A stretch of DNA of 64,000 bases from Aptenodytes patagonicus (lineage: Eukaryota; Chordata; Aves; Sphenisciformes; Spheniscidae): contig NC_134950.1 in the NCBI RefSeq assembly GCF_965638725.1, positions 6,944,101-7,008,100 on the forward strand, given 5' to 3'. Numbering within the stretch: the first letter of the stretch is position 1; each line of letters opens with the position of its first letter. This document shows, piece after piece, positions 25,529 to 36,300 of this stretch. Under the pieces are notes generated by a model. It saw only the letters and a list, made by a program, of their open reading frames with translations, was not told the DNA's origin and did not search any database. A program made the translations under genes and the position numbers.

Positions 25529-25616
25529 TGGGCATGGTGGTGTTGGGTTGACGGTTGGACTCGATGATCTTAGATGTCTTTTCCAACCTCAATGATTCTA
25601 TGATTATATGATTCTA
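22850..25616 (+). mobile_element. CR1 LINE, young copy B with most of ORF2
   Basis: The element starts inside the endonuclease domain ([11 protein letters not shown] just before 22895) and runs through RT and 3' UTR to an ATTCTA-ended octamer tail (ATGATTCTATGATTATATGATTCTA, split by one substitution). Over the shared 2 kb it differs from copy A by scattered substitutions: 17 differences in about 250 aligned residues at the N-terminal part of the shared protein. The 5' edge is uncertain by a few tens of bases. Confidence 0.95.
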
Positions 25617-26196
25617 ACATGGGAGTCAGACCTGCTCCTCTCGTCCACTGCATATGGACCCAAGGTCTGGCAGCCCTAAGTACGGAGGCATTCAAACTGG
25701 CTGTCTCTAGCTTTGCGTGGTAAGTAATGCTTAGATATCTTAATCAGACATCGGTACATGAGATAGGAGCAGGGGACTTACCCAAACAAACCTCATCTAG
25801 AGGTCAATAACCGTTTTTTGGGTTTTTTTTTGGTTTATTAAATGCCCAAGGTATTATTGCAGCACAGCCTTATGCAAGACCATAGCAGTATCGTAACAAT
25901 ACAGTATTGATCCTGGAGCACAGCATACTGGTAAGTAAAAAGAACTCGTGACCAGAAATAATTTCAGAGAGTTATTGCAGAGGACTGAGAAATAATACAT
26001 GGCCCCTCAGGCAGGGCACTCATAGGGCCAGCAAGAGATGGTTACACTGAAGGCCATGGGACTTCTGCTCCTGACTCTTTCCGCCATGTTGGAAATGGAC
26101 AGATCTTATCTACTGTAGGTTATGAAATGAAAACCATAGAAAAAGTGATAACGAAAGATTGAGACTACTATAAATATGTTTAAGGTTATGTACAAG
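25617..26196. other. Spacer between CR1 copy B and the nested LTRs
   Basis: No gene or named repeat recognised. The start of the outer LTR may extend left to about 26176. Confidence 0.55.
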
Positions 26197-26911
26197 GCGT
26201 CTGTGCCCAGGCTCTGGCAGCAGGAGCTGCAGTGCGGCCTCTGTGAGGAGAGGCCGGGGCTGCCCCATGCCGGACACAGCCGGTTCCAGCCGGCTCCAAG
26301 GGCCCCACCGCAGGACAGGGCCGAGCCCCTCGGCCAAGCTGGGGGCGCCTGCAGGAAAAGAGGTGCCAGAAAGGGCAAAAGGCGGCACAGGCAGAGGAGG
26401 AGGAAGCCAAGGAGGGAGCAGCAGCAGAGGGACCCCAAGGCCAGAGGAGGAGGAGGAGGAGGGCAGGAGGTGCTGCAGGCCCGGAGCAGGGATCCCCTGC
26501 GGCCCTGGAGAGACCCCTCTGGAGCAGAGACCCACCCTGCAGCCCAGGGAGGGCCCCGGGCCGCAGCAGGGGGATATTTCCTGCAGGAGCCGCGGCCGTG
26601 GAGAGCCCAGGCGGGAGCAGGTTGTCCCTGAAGGGCTGCAGCCCGGGGAAGGGCCCGCGCTGGAGCAGGGAGAGGTGTGAGGAGCGGCCGCGAGGGGCTG
26701 TGATGGACTGACCGCAACCCCCATCCCCACCCCCTGCACCCCTCGGGGGGAGAGGAATTGGGAGTGAAGGGGTGAAGGTGGGACTGGGGGAAAGAAGGTG
26801 GAAGAATGGTGGTGTTTTCATTTGCCTTTTGTCTCACCTGTGGATGTATTTTAATTGGCTATAAATTAAATTCATTTTTCTCAAGTCTGTTCTGCCTGTG
26901 ATAATTGATGA

Positions 26912-27793
26912 GTGATTGTGTTGTGTTTATGTGGCAAGGTTTTGGCAGTGGAAGGAAGGCTGCAGGGGTGGCTTCTGTGAGAAGCTGCTCCCATATCCAA
27001 TAGAGCCAGTGCCAGCCAGCTCCAAGATGGACCCACCACTGGCCAAGGCTGAGCCCAGTGACAGTGGTAGCACCTCTGTGATAACATATTTAAGAAAGGA
27101 AAAAACCTGCTGCACAGCAGCTGGGAGAGAAGAGTGAGAATATGTGAGAGAAACAGCTCTGCAGACACCAAGGTCAGTGAAGAAGGAGAGGGAACAAGTG
27201 CTCCAGGCACCGGAGCAGAGATTCCCTTGCAGCCCATGGTGAAGACCATGGTGAGGCAGGCTGTGGTGGAGCAGATATCCACCTGCAGCCCATGGAGGAC
27301 CCCACGCTGGAGCAGGTGGATGTTCATGGGGCCACTGCTTCCTTCAGAGAAGGACTGTCTCCCATGGGTGGTACCCCACACTGGAGCAGGGGAAGAATGT
27401 GAGGAGTCCTTCCCCTGAAGAGGAAGGAGCGGCAAAGGCAACATGTGATGAACTGCCTGCATTCCCTGTCCCCCTGTGCCATGCAGGGGGAGGGGGTAGA
27501 GAAGTCAGGAGTGAAGTTGAGCCCGGGAAGAAGGGAGGAGTGGGGGGAAGGTGTTTTTAGATTTGTTCTTGTTTCTAATTATCCTGCTCTGATTTTGATT
27601 GGCAATAAATTAAATTAATTTCCCCAAGTCTAGTCTGTTTTGCCTGTGATGGTAATTGCTGAGTGATCTCCCTGTTCTCATCTTGACCCACGAGACTTTT
27701 TTCATATTTTCTTCCCCTGTCCATTTGAAGAGGGGGAGTGATAGAGCTTGGTGGGCACCTGGCATCCAGCCAAGGTCAACCCACCACAGTGAT
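26912..27793. repeat. 5-bp target-site duplication GTGAT around the inner LTR
   Basis: GTGAT at 26912-26916 and again at 27789-27793, immediately outside the TG and CA ends. It lies inside the U5 of the outer LTR, whose expected sequence is restored if the inner LTR and one GTGAT are removed. Confidence 0.9.
26917..27788 (+). mobile_element. Inner solo LTR, complete TG...CA, 872 bp
   Basis: It begins TGTGTTGTGTTTATGTGGC and ends GTCAACCCACCACA, with exact 5-bp direct repeats GTGAT on both sides. Inside, in order, are the U3, a TATA-like CATATTTAAG at 27085-27094, AATAAA at 27604-27609, and the U5 with the CACCTGGCATCCAGCC block known from common bird LTRs. It is a solo LTR without internal retroviral genes, as left by recombination between two LTRs. 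I do not assign the ERV class. A 5-bp duplication is compatible with ERVL-like elements but not decisive. Confidence 0.88.
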
Positions 27794-27825
27794 CTCCCCG
27801 TCTTCATCTCGAACCATGAGCTTAA

Positions 27826-28723
27826 GAGATCTGCTTTTTTTGGAAAAATATAGCAGCCCTGAATTGCAAATATGACCCTAATGGCAAAATTTTGAACTCT
27901 ATTTGCTTCAAGACTGGCAACTTGTACTTGGCCAAGTAGCTGTCTAAATCAAAGCTGTAAATCTTTTAAGGCTTGCTCCATCCTAATCAAACTGTAATAT
28001 ATTATGGTCAGGTACTGAAAATTCTGACTGTTGTTCTTTTGAAAGATACAGATGGATGAGGAGGCCTGACCAAAAATATAGCTGAGGCTTTTTAAATTTT
28101 AAAGCCTGTTACACAGAGCTAATAGGAACAACACATTCACAGGACTAATGCAGTGTTGTGTTCTGCCCACTAGATGTGAAATGCTGCAGGTGCTCAAAAG
28201 AAAGTAAATAATAAATTGCGGTTCGCTAGATTTTTGTGGGTTTTTTTTTTAATACTAAGAAACTCTTTGAAAAATAAATGCCTGCATATAATTGAAAATG
28301 TTGCCTGCTCTCTAGATGTACCTGTAGTAGAACAAAAGATCTGCAGGGATGATTAACAAGTAGCACTGTTTCTCAAGCACTATCTGATTAACAGCATTCT
28401 TATTTACACAATCCTCCACTTGAATTAGCAGAACAGGGTATCATCAGTGAATGACAATAATGGGTCTGGTGGTGGGGCAGAATAAGGAAGTCAACTCTTT
28501 CCTGCTAATATATGCTGATCATCAGGAACTTATTTATAATGAGCTCACTTATAGTCTGTGTTTGCATAAGAGAAAAGACAGAGGAGGGAGCACAGACTTC
28601 ATCTTTAGTGTGTTTATTCATTACTAAATTAATTCTGTTACTACGTTAACAAGTACAATTATTTCAAAAACCGTTCATGTGGGTCAGTAAGGAGGTGTCA
28701 GCTAACCTCAGGCAACCAAACAA
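27826..28723. other. Intergenic sequence, no gene recognised
   Basis: AT-rich sequence between the LTR pair and the next CR1. Nothing recognised. Confidence 0.6.
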
Positions 28724-29812
28724 AATCATAGAATCATAGAATGGTTTGGGTTGGAAGGGACCTCTAAAGGTCATCTAGTCCAACACCCCTGCCGTGGGCA
28801 GGGACATCTTCAACTAGATCAGGTTGCTCAGAGCCCCGTCCAACCTCACCTGGAATGTTTCCAGGGATGGGGCATCCACCACCTCTCTGGGCAACCTCTG
28901 CCAGTGTTTCACCACCCTCAGCGTAAAAAATGTCTTCCTTCTATCTAGTCCAAATCTACCCCCCTTTAGTTTAAAGCCATTCCCCCTTGTCCTGTCGCAA
29001 TAGGCCCTGCTAAAAAGTCTGCCACCATCCTTTTTAGAAGCCCCCTTGAAGTACTGACAGGCTGCAATAAGGTCTCCCCAAAGCCTTCTCTTCTGCAGGC
29101 TGAACAACCCCAACTCTCTCAGCCTTCCTTCATAGGAAACGTGTTCCAGCCCCCTCATCATTTTTGTGACCCTCCTCTGGACCCACTCCAACAGGTCCAT
29201 GTCTTTCTTACGCTGAGGGCTCCAGAGCTGGACGCAGTACTCCAGGTGGGGTCTCACCAGAGCAGAGTAGAGGGGCAGAATCCCCTCCCTCGACCTGCTG
29301 GCCACGCTTCTTGTGATGCAGCCCAGGATATGATTGGCCTTCTGGGCTGCGAGCGCACATTGCTGGCTCATGTCCAGCTTGTCATCCACCAGTACCCCCA
29401 AGTCCTTCTCGGCAGGGCCGCTCTCAAGCCCTTCATCCCCCAGCCTGTGGTGATATTGGGGGTTGCCCCGACGCAGGTGCAGGACCTTGCACTTGGCCTC
29501 GGTAAACCTCATGAGGTTTATCATCTCATGAGGCCCACACAGGCCCACTTCTCCAGCTTGTCCAGGTCCCTCTGGATGGCATCCCATCCCTCTGGCGTGT
29601 CGACCGCACCACTCAGCTTGGTGTCAGCTGCAAACTTGCTGAGGGTGCACTCGATCCCGCTGTCTGTGTCATTGATGAAGATATTAAACAGTACCGGTCC
29701 CAATACGGACTATTGCGGGATGCCACTCGTCACCAATCTCCATCTGGATATTGAGCTGTAGACCACTACCCTCTGGATGCGACCATCTAACCAACTCCTC
29801 ACCCAGCAGATG
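28724..29812 (-). mobile_element. CR1 LINE, 3' 1.1 kb, inactive
   Basis: On the minus strand, starting at 29812, it encodes [20 protein letters not shown] then a [16 protein letters not shown], the palm motif as FAADTK, the C-terminal RT region ([26 protein letters not shown]) and the 3' UTR with the octamer tail at 28724. It is inactive for three visible reasons: a nonsense codon near 29714, the second catalytic Asp of FADD replaced by Ala, and a small insertion near 29515-29530 that shifts the frame. It belongs to the same subfamily as the fragment at 10825. Confidence 0.95.
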
Positions 29813-30429
29813 GGTTCTAGCATAGGAGAAGAGTGCTCTCACGTTCCTCAGGCTAGCCAAATTGTACCTGGCATACCTGTCTCTCCCTTTCTTCCTTGGC
29901 TTTCTATCACAGCTGTCTATAAAGAAACCTAGAACAACCACAGTCCAGACTTAAGATCACATTATGTGGGTCTAAAATACCTGAAACATGTAAGCTTTGC
30001 TATAAAGTGGAGGGATTTACACTCCCTGACACTCGTAAGTACCTTTGAAAAGCTTGCAGATTCTTACAGCATCCTTCAAGACTGCACTGAATAAAACTGT
30101 TGTAACAGTCTCAGGCCTGTTGGCTGAGGGAGAAAAAAAAAGGTGTGTAAACATCTCTTTTACCATGACTGACTTGAGAAAAAAAAGTAACAACAAGAAA
30201 TCATGTAGTATATTTTTAACCTGGTCTTCATGCATTTTTACAGAAGGGAAAGGAGGAAGGAGTCTCTAGTTTTAGGTTCCTCTCAACCACCTTCAGTTGG
30301 GTAAAAGCCAAGTAACATGCAGTGTACTAGGTAATGAAGAATACAGAAAAGATTTGGGGGAAGACTGATTCCACTCCCCCCCCTATATAAAATAAAATAT
30401 AAAGCAAAAGAATGATGTTCTTGATGCCT
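29813..30429. other. Spacer between two CR1 fragments
   Basis: No gene or named repeat recognised. Confidence 0.6.
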
Positions 30430-30900
30430 GGATGTCATGCCCATCATCAAGAATGAGGATCTGGGGCACTACAGGCTGGTTGGCCTAATCTTGGTTTCTG
30501 AGAAGGTTATGGAGCAAATCCACCCAGAAACACATTTCCACACATGGGAAGGACAAGAAGGTAACTAGGAACAGCCAACATGAATTTACCAAGGGCAAAT
30601 CATGCCTGACTAACCTGGTTGCCTTCTGTGGTGACTGGCATGGTAGACTCGGAGAGACCGGTCAGCGACATGTACTTTGACGAGAGTGGAAAACTTGCAG
30701 TCAATCTGGAGATACAAAGAGTGGTTGGATGGACTCCAAGGTGACTGGAAAACTAGGCTGTACTGAAAAAATAGCTGGACAGCTGGACTCCAAGGGTAGC
30801 GGTCACTGGTTTGAAGTTTTGGTGGCAGCCAGTTCCTTGCAGCATGCCTCGGGGATCTACACTGGAGCCAATACTGGACAACAGGATGGAGTGGACCATA
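30430..30900 (+). mobile_element. Old CR1 LINE reverse transcriptase fragment
   Basis: Plus-strand remnants of RT motifs appear in the right order but in different frames: GHYRLVGL (from GNYRPVSL), EKVMEQI, EFTKGKSCLTNLVAF-like, WLDGLQG, and PVPCSMPRGSTLEPILD (from [17 protein letters not shown]). Stops and indels are frequent. It is much older than the other copies. Edges are approximate. Confidence 0.82.
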
Positions 30901-30923
30901 TGTACACCTGTAGAGACCAGTTT

Positions 30924-30952
30924 GGGGGGGGGGGGGGGGGAGGGGGAGGGGG
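30924..30952. repeat. G-run (17 G) followed by G5 blocks
   Basis: Seventeen uninterrupted G at 30924-30940, then A, GGGGG, A and further G. It is a candidate quadruplex and a place where sequencing or assembly errors in length are likely. Confidence 0.95.
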
Positions 30953-31020
30953 TCCTAGTTAATACATTGCAGGACAAGGCTTCTATTCAGGTAGACCTCC
31001 ATCACAGTGGCATTACTATG

Positions 31021-31122
31021 TTACAGAATCACCAAAAGGTTGAGGTGGGAAGGGACCTCCTGAGGTCACCTTATCCACACCCCCAGCTCAAGCAGGGCCA
31101 GCTAGAGCAGGTTGCCCAGGAC
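31021..31122 (-). mobile_element. Old CR1 3' end fragment
   Basis: Reads as the reverse complement of an older CR1 3' UTR type: ACAGAATCACCAAAAGGTTG, GGGAAGGGACCTCCTGAGGTC, CTCAAGCAGGGCCAGCTAGA, GCAGGTTGCCCAGGACAATG. Only about 100 bp remain and the octamer tail is worn to one unit. Confidence 0.85.
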
Positions 31123-32846
31123 AATGTTAATACAGGAACTACAGTTTGAGAGTTCTGTGTCAGTGCCCTGCTATTCTTGTTTCTACTTTTTTGTTGTTGT
31201 TGTTTTCCCTCCCAATTAATTTTCTTATATCTTTTGAGTGGCCTAGCAACACTAGACATGCCCTGAAAGTCATGCTTCAAAAATACACAACTTTTAAAAG
31301 AAGTTTTGAAATAATTTATTTTAAAATTAAACAGTAACTCTGTTCCAAATACATGTTTTCCTGTAAACCAATGTTTTTCTGGGAAAATTTGGGTTTCTGA
31401 GGAATATTGCACCAATGATAAATTTCAGGCTTGTTTTGGTTCTTCTTCTTCTATATAGTGCAAAATGATCTACATGCTTCACTTCTTCCTTAACACAACA
31501 GTGTTTGAAAGTTAGTGAATTCCTTAAATGTTAAGAACCACAGAAGTATGAAGTCTTAGATTCCCATTAGCAGAAGTGCTGCATATTTTCTGTTTCCTAA
31601 TCAAAAGATTTCCTGCAGATATTCCAAAAGAGAGCTAATCTTATTTAAAGATAAGTATAGCTGGATAAGTACACTGGAGGTTTTTGTTTTCCTTCTGTGT
31701 AGCATCTAATGATTATTAGTGGAGGCTGGATACTAATATTTTAGAGACGAGACTGAAATAGGAAATCTTTTACTTCCTATTGTTCTAAGTTTTTATGCAT
31801 AGAAATTCAACTGCATTTTCTAGTCTCTAGACTTTCCTTCAGCCAATCCCATTTAAACCTTTCCTTTAAGCAGCGACTAACATTTATAAGATAACCATAA
31901 ATTCTCTCTTGTACAAGTCCTCTCAACCAATATTCTAGTTAATCCTTAGATTTAAGACGCTTACAAACAAACAAAAACATGTAGCCATGTTTAACAGAAG
32001 GCTCTGGAAACAAACACTGAGTATGAAAACATCCTGATAAATACATATGCTAAAAAGGGTATGTCACAGAAATGTTTGGAGCAGAAGCAATCAAAAGACA
32101 GTCTCTGCCTTTCTGTTCTGCTTACAACAAGCAGAGCATAAAACTTTTGCTGAAGGAAGGACGGAGAGAAGGACAGACAGACAGCAGGTAACAAACATGG
32201 TTACATACACATCCACTCACCTACTCCTACCTATTTGGAATAGCAACCACATCTTCCACACACATTACTATGAGAGCTGTCTTCGGTGACTTTCTCCAAG
32301 TATCTATTTATTTCCAGATCCCATCAATTGCTGCTGTTTTCAAGGTATTGGCAAAGCTGGATTTGGAACAGAAATGAGTGGGATTCACCATGCTTCACTT
32401 CAGACATCTAAGGTTTAAACATCCAAATAAATTTAATCACCCACGTGATTCACAGGGGAAGAGCCAGGTGCTTTCAGAGGGTGAGTCACCTGATCTCAAT
32501 GTACTTCTGTCTCAAAAAGATGAGTTATCTTTTGAGCTTGTTTCTCTTGGTTGACTATAAGGGGAGCCTGGGCAACCAGTCAAGAGTTTTTGACTTGTAG
32601 ATGCATAAATCAGAACTGAAAAATCCAGCCTGTTTCTTTTCTTTAACAAAGTTTAGAGACTTCTGTTAACTTAATAAGTAGATGATGTTTTTCAAAAAGC
32701 ATAATTTGCAAGTTAACCACAGCAATATATAAGATTTCTAAATGTTGCTTGCATGAGGAACAAGAGTTGTGTTGGTATGTTAGTATCAGTAAATATTGAC
32801 TTAACATTGCTTTCACTGTTTGTAAAGGCAGTAAGACATGCATAAT
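31123..32846. other. Intergenic sequence, no gene recognised
   Basis: AT-rich; nothing recognised. Confidence 0.6.
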
Positions 32847-33382
32847 TGTCCTGGTTTTGGCAGGGATAGAGTTAATACCCTTCTAGTAGCTGGTACAGTG
32901 CTGTGTTTTGGATTTAGGATGAGAACAATGTTGATAACACACCAATGTTTTAGTTGTTGCTAGGTAATGCTTACACTAGCCAAGGACTTTTTAGTTTCCC
33001 ATGCTCTACCGACTGAGAAGGCTGGAGGTGCACAAGTAGCTGGGAGGGGGCACAGCCAAACTGGCCAAAGGGACATTCCATACCATGTGACGTCATGCTC
33101 AGTACATAAACTGGGGAAAGCTGGCCGGGGGGGCCGCTGCTCGGGGACTGGCTGGGCATCGGTCAGCAGGTGGTGAGCAATTGCACTGTGCATCACTTGC
33201 TTTGTATATTATCATTATTACATTATTATTATCATTTTATTTCAATTATTAAACTGTTTTTATCTCAACCCACGAGTTTTTCTCACTTGTGCTCTTCCAA
33301 TTCTCTCCCCCATCCCACCAGGGGCGGGGGAGGAGCGAGCAGCTGTGTGGTACTCAGTGCCAACTGAGGTTAAACCACAACA
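32847..33382 (+). mobile_element. Solo LTR of an avian endogenous retrovirus, 536 bp
   Basis: It starts TGTCCTGGTTTTGGCAGGGA and ends GGTTAAACCACAACA, a family I recognise as very common in bird genomes. Order inside: U3 with GTAGCTGGTACAGTGCTGTG, a perfect CRE (TGACGTCA) at 33088-33095, TATA-like ACATAAA just downstream, a polyadenylation signal ATTAAA at 33248-33253, and U5 with CTCAACCCACGAG. Flanks are ATAAT and ATATA, so no exact target duplication is visible. No internal retroviral coding sequence remains. Class not assigned. Confidence 0.92.
33088..33110 (+). promoter_or_regulatory. LTR promoter core: CRE palindrome plus TATA-like box
   Basis: TGACGTCA, the consensus CREB/ATF site, lies about 7 bases before ACATAAA inside U3 of the solo LTR. 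The spacing fits an LTR promoter. Activity in this copy is inferred only. Confidence 0.55.
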
Positions 33383-36300
33383 ATATATTATATATATATA
33401 AAAATGGAGAATTCATCCTTGTTAATAAAAGGTATTTTGATCATCTTAATCCTCATAGATTACTCTATTAGCCTGCAAATCAGGAAAAAAAAAGCACTTT
33501 CTTGTGATGGTTAGAATTATTATTCAACCATCATGGATCCACAACTTTCAAGTTCAGACACAGTTATTAGATCATTCCACCTAGTCTGCTATATAGAAAA
33601 AACAACAGAAGCCCATTCTTCTGTATGTAGCTTGCTGCTGTGGTTAATCACTCTCATTTAAGCCTAATTTCTCATTTAAAACTGCAGGGCTTTTACACTC
33701 AGCATTAGTTGTTACTTTTTTTCACTACTAGATTAGAGTCATTTAGTACTTGTTATTTTCTCCCTGTGCAAGCAATTATAAACCATAATCAAGCTTTTTA
33801 AGCCTCTCACAGTAAGATATCATCTTCTGTCCTTTGAATTATTCTTCTAAAGAGCCCTTACCAAATGTTAACTTATGTACACATGCATATAAATATTATT
33901 CAGGAGTACACAAAGTGACCTTTCAAAGGGGTATTGATTGTGGCATTTACAAAAATTATCTGCTTATACCTTTGCAGGATATCACCAAAAATTAATGGAG
34001 TTATTCCTACTATGTGAGGGATTCCAACGCCAGGCTAGCTAGATACAGGTAGAAAGAAATGGTAGTTATCATAGACCATGCCTGTGAGCTGTATTTCTCT
34101 CACCCCTCTGACCTAGGATGCATGACTTCAACTTCCTAACATCAAATATGTCTAAATCAAAAGTGAACTCCAGGGAATAATTGTTGGAATAGTCTATGTA
34201 AAAAAAAAAAAGACATTTTAAAGATTAGCAGCTATTGCATGGCTTCCCAAGCTAGCTCAGGGAAGATATACTCTGGAATATGGAGGTTTTCCCCCTCCAT
34301 TCCAGAATTTGAAATCCAAAATGGCTTTTAGTATTTAGATTGCTTTTTAACAACCTATCTTCCCCACCCAGTTTCCTTTTGTGTCATATGCTCATGTTAT
34401 TTTTTCCATTTCCTCAAATCTGTAATGACTGTAATAAAAAAGTAAATGTGAGTCATGATCACCACCGTAAAACATACCACAAAACTTTACCACAATTCCT
34501 TATGCATTTATCCCACAGTTCTTTCAAGAGGAGTAAGTGCTTGAGGATCATCTCTGCTTTCTTAACTTATACTTCCTTAATTCTGTCAGTCTTAGAGAGA
34601 CTCTATTTCTGATGTAACAATAATATAGTCTTCAAGTGAATAATGGCAAAACACACACACACTTTTCTTATTAATATGCTGTATGAGAATCATCACTGAA
34701 CTATTTTAAGTATCTAAGGGAATTTTCTATTAAAACCATTTCAAGTTAGAGCCTCAAAGTGCTGTAAAAAAGTGAAACTTATACTAAACAGAATAAGCTT
34801 AATTTTCACATGTGGATAATTCTGATCATCACCATTAGTCAGATGACTTCCAATATGCATGTAGGCAGCATTCACTGTAGTTTATACTTGGTCTTCTCAT
34901 TTGCTTTCAAGCCTGTAATTAACTGTCCTGAAGGGTCTACTGGATTTTTAAGACAGTAAGTATTTATATTGTGATATGAACATTGCAAAATAATTTAGTA
35001 AAAGCCCAAAGTCCGTGAATGTATGTTTAGCAGTATAATTCTGTAGCAGTCTGCTACTATCTGAGCAAGAGCATCTTCATCCATGGATTTTTGAGCCGGT
35101 AATTGCATTATCAGAAGAATGAATTTAGAGACAAACGTATTTTCCTTCTTTTTTAATATATCCTTATTAAGAGTAGTGAATTCTGTGAGATGGAGTACGC
35201 ATATTGTCTCAGTAAGAAACACACAAGAAAAACAGCCTCCACATTAAGAAACCCAGACTTACCCTTTTGTCGTAGAAGACAATGAACTATTGAGTTCATA
35301 GGTTGCTGCTTGAGTAAGCATTTGGAGCAGTTCAGTTTTGCATAAGAGGGAGGAAAAAAAAAAGTTCAGTCTATGGAGGTCAGTAAAAAAACAACTTCCC
35401 TTTATCTTCACAAAGGGGCCAGCATTTCACTTCAGGTGAAAACTTACTGTCTTGATTCTAAATTTCAGTAAGAATATAAAGATAAGATCATTTAAGCTAT
35501 GTTATACCAAATGGTTCTAGGCATAAAGAACTGGGCAAGTGTTTAGCTTTGCAAAAGCAGAAACTCAACTCCAAGGACTGATTTACATTTGATTTCTCTC
35601 AGGGTAATACGAGCAGAACCTTGTTTAGTCAGGAATTCTAGCTCACTAGCTGTCTATCTTGAAAGAGCATGAGTTATTCTGATTACTGGATATAAAGAAT
35701 CCTGAGAAATTTTGTCATATACCTTTATTAAATCTAAATTATTTTAATTTCATAATTTTCAAGTACATCTTTGACTGAAAAGTGGAAGTTTCAATTCAGC
35801 CTATTCCCTAATTTGCTAGTCTTAAGAATGTCGACATTTCATACTTTCTTAATACTTTCCCAACGAGGACCCTAAAAAAGAACTACACAGCAAAGCAGCT
35901 TTATTTCTGCCCTCGGCTACAGTTTCTAAGCATTTTTTAAAATCCAAGTTTGCCAGAGATGTTCTCTTGACTTGCAATTGTAGAGAAAGCCTGCCTGAAG
36001 ACAAGGGTCAATGCACTGCAAACTCACTGAAGTATCTGAGGCTGCACAAACATTTATCATAGCAATGTGCTTTAACACTAAATACCTTCAATAATTTCCA
36101 TTCCCAAAGGGGGTTTTCTCCCCATTAAACAAATGCAGCTGTCTCAGACAAAATTGCTGAGCTTGTGAAAATAATTCTCAGCCCCTTCATCCAATTTATC
36201 TTTTTCATAAACTTAAAGTCAAAGATATTCTGATTCTTGGTGTGCATTTACTCAGCTGAAACAGTACTGAGGTTCTTGGACATTGGTAACCTGGAAATTC

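Larger units (their letters stand above)
26197..27825 (+). mobile_element. Outer solo LTR (avian endogenous retrovirus), split by a second LTR
   Basis: The left part (about 26197-26916) aligns with the inner LTR along its U3: an LTR start-like GGCTCTGGCAGCAGG and GGCCTCTGTGAG, GTTCCAGCCGGCTCCAAG, a long GC-rich U3, then CTATAAATTAAATTC and AAGTCTGTTCTGCCTGTG of R. It stops at AGTGAT in U5. The matching U5 continuation (CTCCCCGTCTTCATCTCGA) resumes at 27794, directly after the inner LTR. So one LTR was interrupted by insertion of a related one. Its U3 is much more GC-rich than the inner copy, suggesting another subfamily. The TG end and the final U5 bases are not clear. No gag, pol or env is present. 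The long open frames on both strands here are by-products of high GC. Confidence 0.8.

Noticed and set aside
26106..26837. Long overlapping open frames (up to 243 codons) on both strands
   Set aside because: They lie in the GC-rich U3 of the outer LTR. Several frames on both strands are open at once and none has a domain, which is the effect of low stop frequency in GC-rich DNA.
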